DNA of 64,000 nt from Glaciecola sp048820975 (GTDB lineage: Bacteria > Pseudomonadota > Gammaproteobacteria > Enterobacterales > Alteromonadaceae). Location: contig NZ_JBMEUF010000001.1 of NCBI RefSeq assembly GCF_048820975.1, positions 1,054,001 through 1,118,000 of the forward strand, read 5' to 3'. Below are positions 62,647 through 64,000 of the stretch, one piece after another. A program made the position numbers and the translations under genes. How positions within the stretch are numbered: the stretch's first letter is position 1; every line of letters begins with the position of its first letter. The notes below the pieces were generated by a model. The model did no database searches. It saw only the letters and a list, made by a program, of their open reading frames with translations, and was not told the origin of the DNA.

Positions 62647-64000
62647 ATGGCATTTTTCGGTAAATCAAAAACTAATGAGTTTGATATTTTGTCACAAGCA
62701 GTAGATGCAGTAGTGACTATTGATGAGAATAACAGAGTAATATTTTACAATCCTGCTGCCGAAAAATTATGGGGCTACACGCAAAGTGAAGTGATTAAAC
62801 AAAACGTAAAAATGCTTGTGCCTAAAATGCACCAAGCTGATCACGACACTTACGTTAATACTAATAGGCAAACCGGTGAAGATAAAATTGTAGGTGTGTC
62901 TCGTGATGTACTGATTGAAACTAAGTCGGGTAAATCCATTTGGTGCAACTTGTCAATCTCAAAAGTTAAAACAAAAGCCGGTATTCACTACACTGCTTTT
63001 GTAAAAGATATTTCAAAACAACGAGAAGATCTTGAGCGCATAGATAAGACCCTAGAGCAATGCTTAGACGGGGTCGTAACCATTGATAACAATAACAACA
63101 TTATTTTCTTCAATGCAGCTGCCGAGAAACTATGGAAATGCAAAAAATCCCAAGTTATGTATCAAAACGTGAAAATTTTAGTGCCCGTTGATATACAAGG
63201 CATTCACGACAAGCTAGTCAATAGTAATCGCAATGGCGGCGAAGATAAAATAGTGGGAATTTCTCGAGATGTGTGTTTCCAAGATTTCACAGGGCAAGAT
63301 GTGTGGGCCAATTTATCGCTGTCTAAAATTAAGCTTGACGATAAAGTACTATACACCGCATTTGTAAAAGATATTACCGAGCAAAAAGTACAGCAAGAGA
63401 AAATAGCAGTCTTATCACTATTAGCCAACGAAACAGAAAACTCAGTGGTAATATGTGACAAGCTTGGGCAAATTGAATACGTCAACCCAGGTTTTGAGAC
63501 CTTAACTGAGTACTCTTTTGAGGAAGTAGTAGGAAAAAAACCGGGCAGTTTCTTGCAGGGTAAACGTACAGATCCGCAAGCCGTGGCTCGTATTTCACAA
63601 GCAATAAAAAACAAACAGTCATTCTTTGAAGAAATTTTAAATTACACTAAATCGGGCAAAAGCTATTGGATTAGCTTAAGTGTGAGCCCGGTGTTAAATG
63701 ATGATGGGCAAGTTGAAAAGTATGTGTCGGTACAAGCTAACATTGATATTACTAAAAAACGCGCCTTAGAAAACGACGTTAAATTAGACGCTATTAATAG
63801 AGCAAATATTGTGGCTGAATGGTCAGCGCAAGGTGAACTGTTGCTAGCGAACCAATTATGTTTGCAATCATTCGAATCAGAAAACTTAAATGACTTGAAA
63901 TCAAAAATTGGCCCACTTAGCAGTAAACTAAGTGACGAACAGCAAAATACTATTGATAAGGGTGAATCAGTACAAAGTGAAATTTCTTTTGCCCTACCAA
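62647..64000 (+). CDS. Multi-PAS sensor protein, C-terminus outside the window
   Basis: The frame opens with ATG at 62647 and stays open to the right edge, giving 451 residues without a stop. At least three PAS domains are present in a soluble N-terminus: residues about 10-130, 133-255 and 260-380; a fourth begins near residue 385. The first two are close duplicates: FYNPAAEKLWGY and FFNAAAEKLWKC, GEDKIVGVSRDV and GEDKIVGISRDV, YTAFVKDIS and YTAFVKDIT. The output domain (chemotaxis transducer, diguanylate cyclase or kinase) lies beyond the edge. Confidence 0.88.
   Translation, partial: MAFFGKSKTNEFDILSQAVDAVVTIDENNRVIFYNPAAEKLWGYTQSEVIKQNVKMLVPKMHQADHDTYVNTNRQTGEDKIVGVSRDVLIETKSGKSIWCNLSISKVKTKAGIHYTAFVKDISKQREDLERIDKTLEQCLDGVVTIDNNNNIIFFNAAAEKLWKCKKSQVMYQNVKILVPVDIQGIHDKLVNSNRNGGEDKIVGISRDVCFQDFTGQDVWANLSLSKIKLDDKVLYTAFVKDITEQKVQQEKIAVLSLLANETENSVVICDKLGQIEYVNPGFETLTEYSFEEVVGKKPGSFLQGKRTDPQAVARISQAIKNKQSFFEEILNYTKSGKSYWISLSVSPVLNDDGQVEKYVSVQANIDITKKRALENDVKLDAINRANIVAEWSAQGELLLANQLCLQSFESENLNDLKSKIGPLSSKLSDEQQNTIDKGESVQSEISFALP

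Noticed and set aside
63204..63614. Minus-strand open frame of 136 codons near the right edge
   Set aside because: It lies wholly opposite the multi-PAS sensor gene, whose frame is clearly coding and continues off the window.
1..64000. CRISPR array, prophage or integron platform
   Set aside because: No regularly spaced direct repeats, no cas, phage structural or intI-like genes were seen; the only repeated long element is the nth 3' end, whose spacing and cargo do not fit an integron attC array.

Overview
The window reads as chromosomal DNA of a marine gammaproteobacterium of the order Alteromonadales, probably Alteromonadaceae (Glaciecola/Paraglaciecola/Alteromonas-like). This is inferred from the moderately AT-rich base composition, an rsxABCDGE-nth operon, a MotY-type sodium flagellar motor gene beside rnt, E. 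coli-type gshA, prmB, aroC, queE/queC and a release factor 2 gene with the classical programmed frameshift. No plasmid or phage backbone genes and no CRISPR array were seen.

Layout. 1-8.7 kb: a cut-off unknown gene, tsaB, a YoaA-type helicase, a two-gene NatAB-like ABC exporter, a Yip1-family membrane protein, a DUF3025 protein and an M28 peptidase lipoprotein. 9-18 kb: asnB, a periplasmic solute-binding-like protein, queE and queC back to back, a LysR regulator, uvrB and a MATE exporter. 17.8-18.6 kb: a long AT-rich spacer with clustered DnaA boxes and a strong promoter driving two identical tRNA-Asn genes. 19-25.3 kb: the complete rsx electron-transport operon ending in nth (endonuclease III).

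25-31 kb is the most unusual part. The last 243 bases of nth (from the Gly-Trp-Pro-Thr codons to the stop) occur three times: once as the end of the intact gene and twice more downstream, each time after a small cargo module. Module 1 carries a serine beta-lactamase-fold hydrolase and a membrane-bound LytTR regulator. Module 2 carries a CPBP protease and a TetR regulator with its own palindromic operator. The copies start at exactly the same base, differ almost only at silent positions, and the two displaced copies share a 21-base flank immediately upstream. This looks like serial site-specific insertion of small elements that carry a replacement nth 3' end but no visible integrase. 31-42 kb continues as accessory DNA: Old Yellow Enzyme and alcohol dehydrogenase (likely electrophile/aldehyde handling), a 5'-truncated TonB receptor, a decayed stretch, an SDR/AraC divergent pair, a histidine kinase and a LysR/MFS divergent pair.

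42-64 kb returns to housekeeping genes: elbB, a GAF protein, a glycerophosphodiesterase, motY/rnt, an iron and redox group (bfd with a Fur-box-like site, grxD, sodB), aroC-prmB, smrB, a lytic transglycosylase lipoprotein, gshA, an M16 peptidase, an Hpt protein, a pseudouridine synthase, a ketopantoate reductase, lysS-prfB, an FMN reductase and the start of a multi-PAS sensor running off the right edge.
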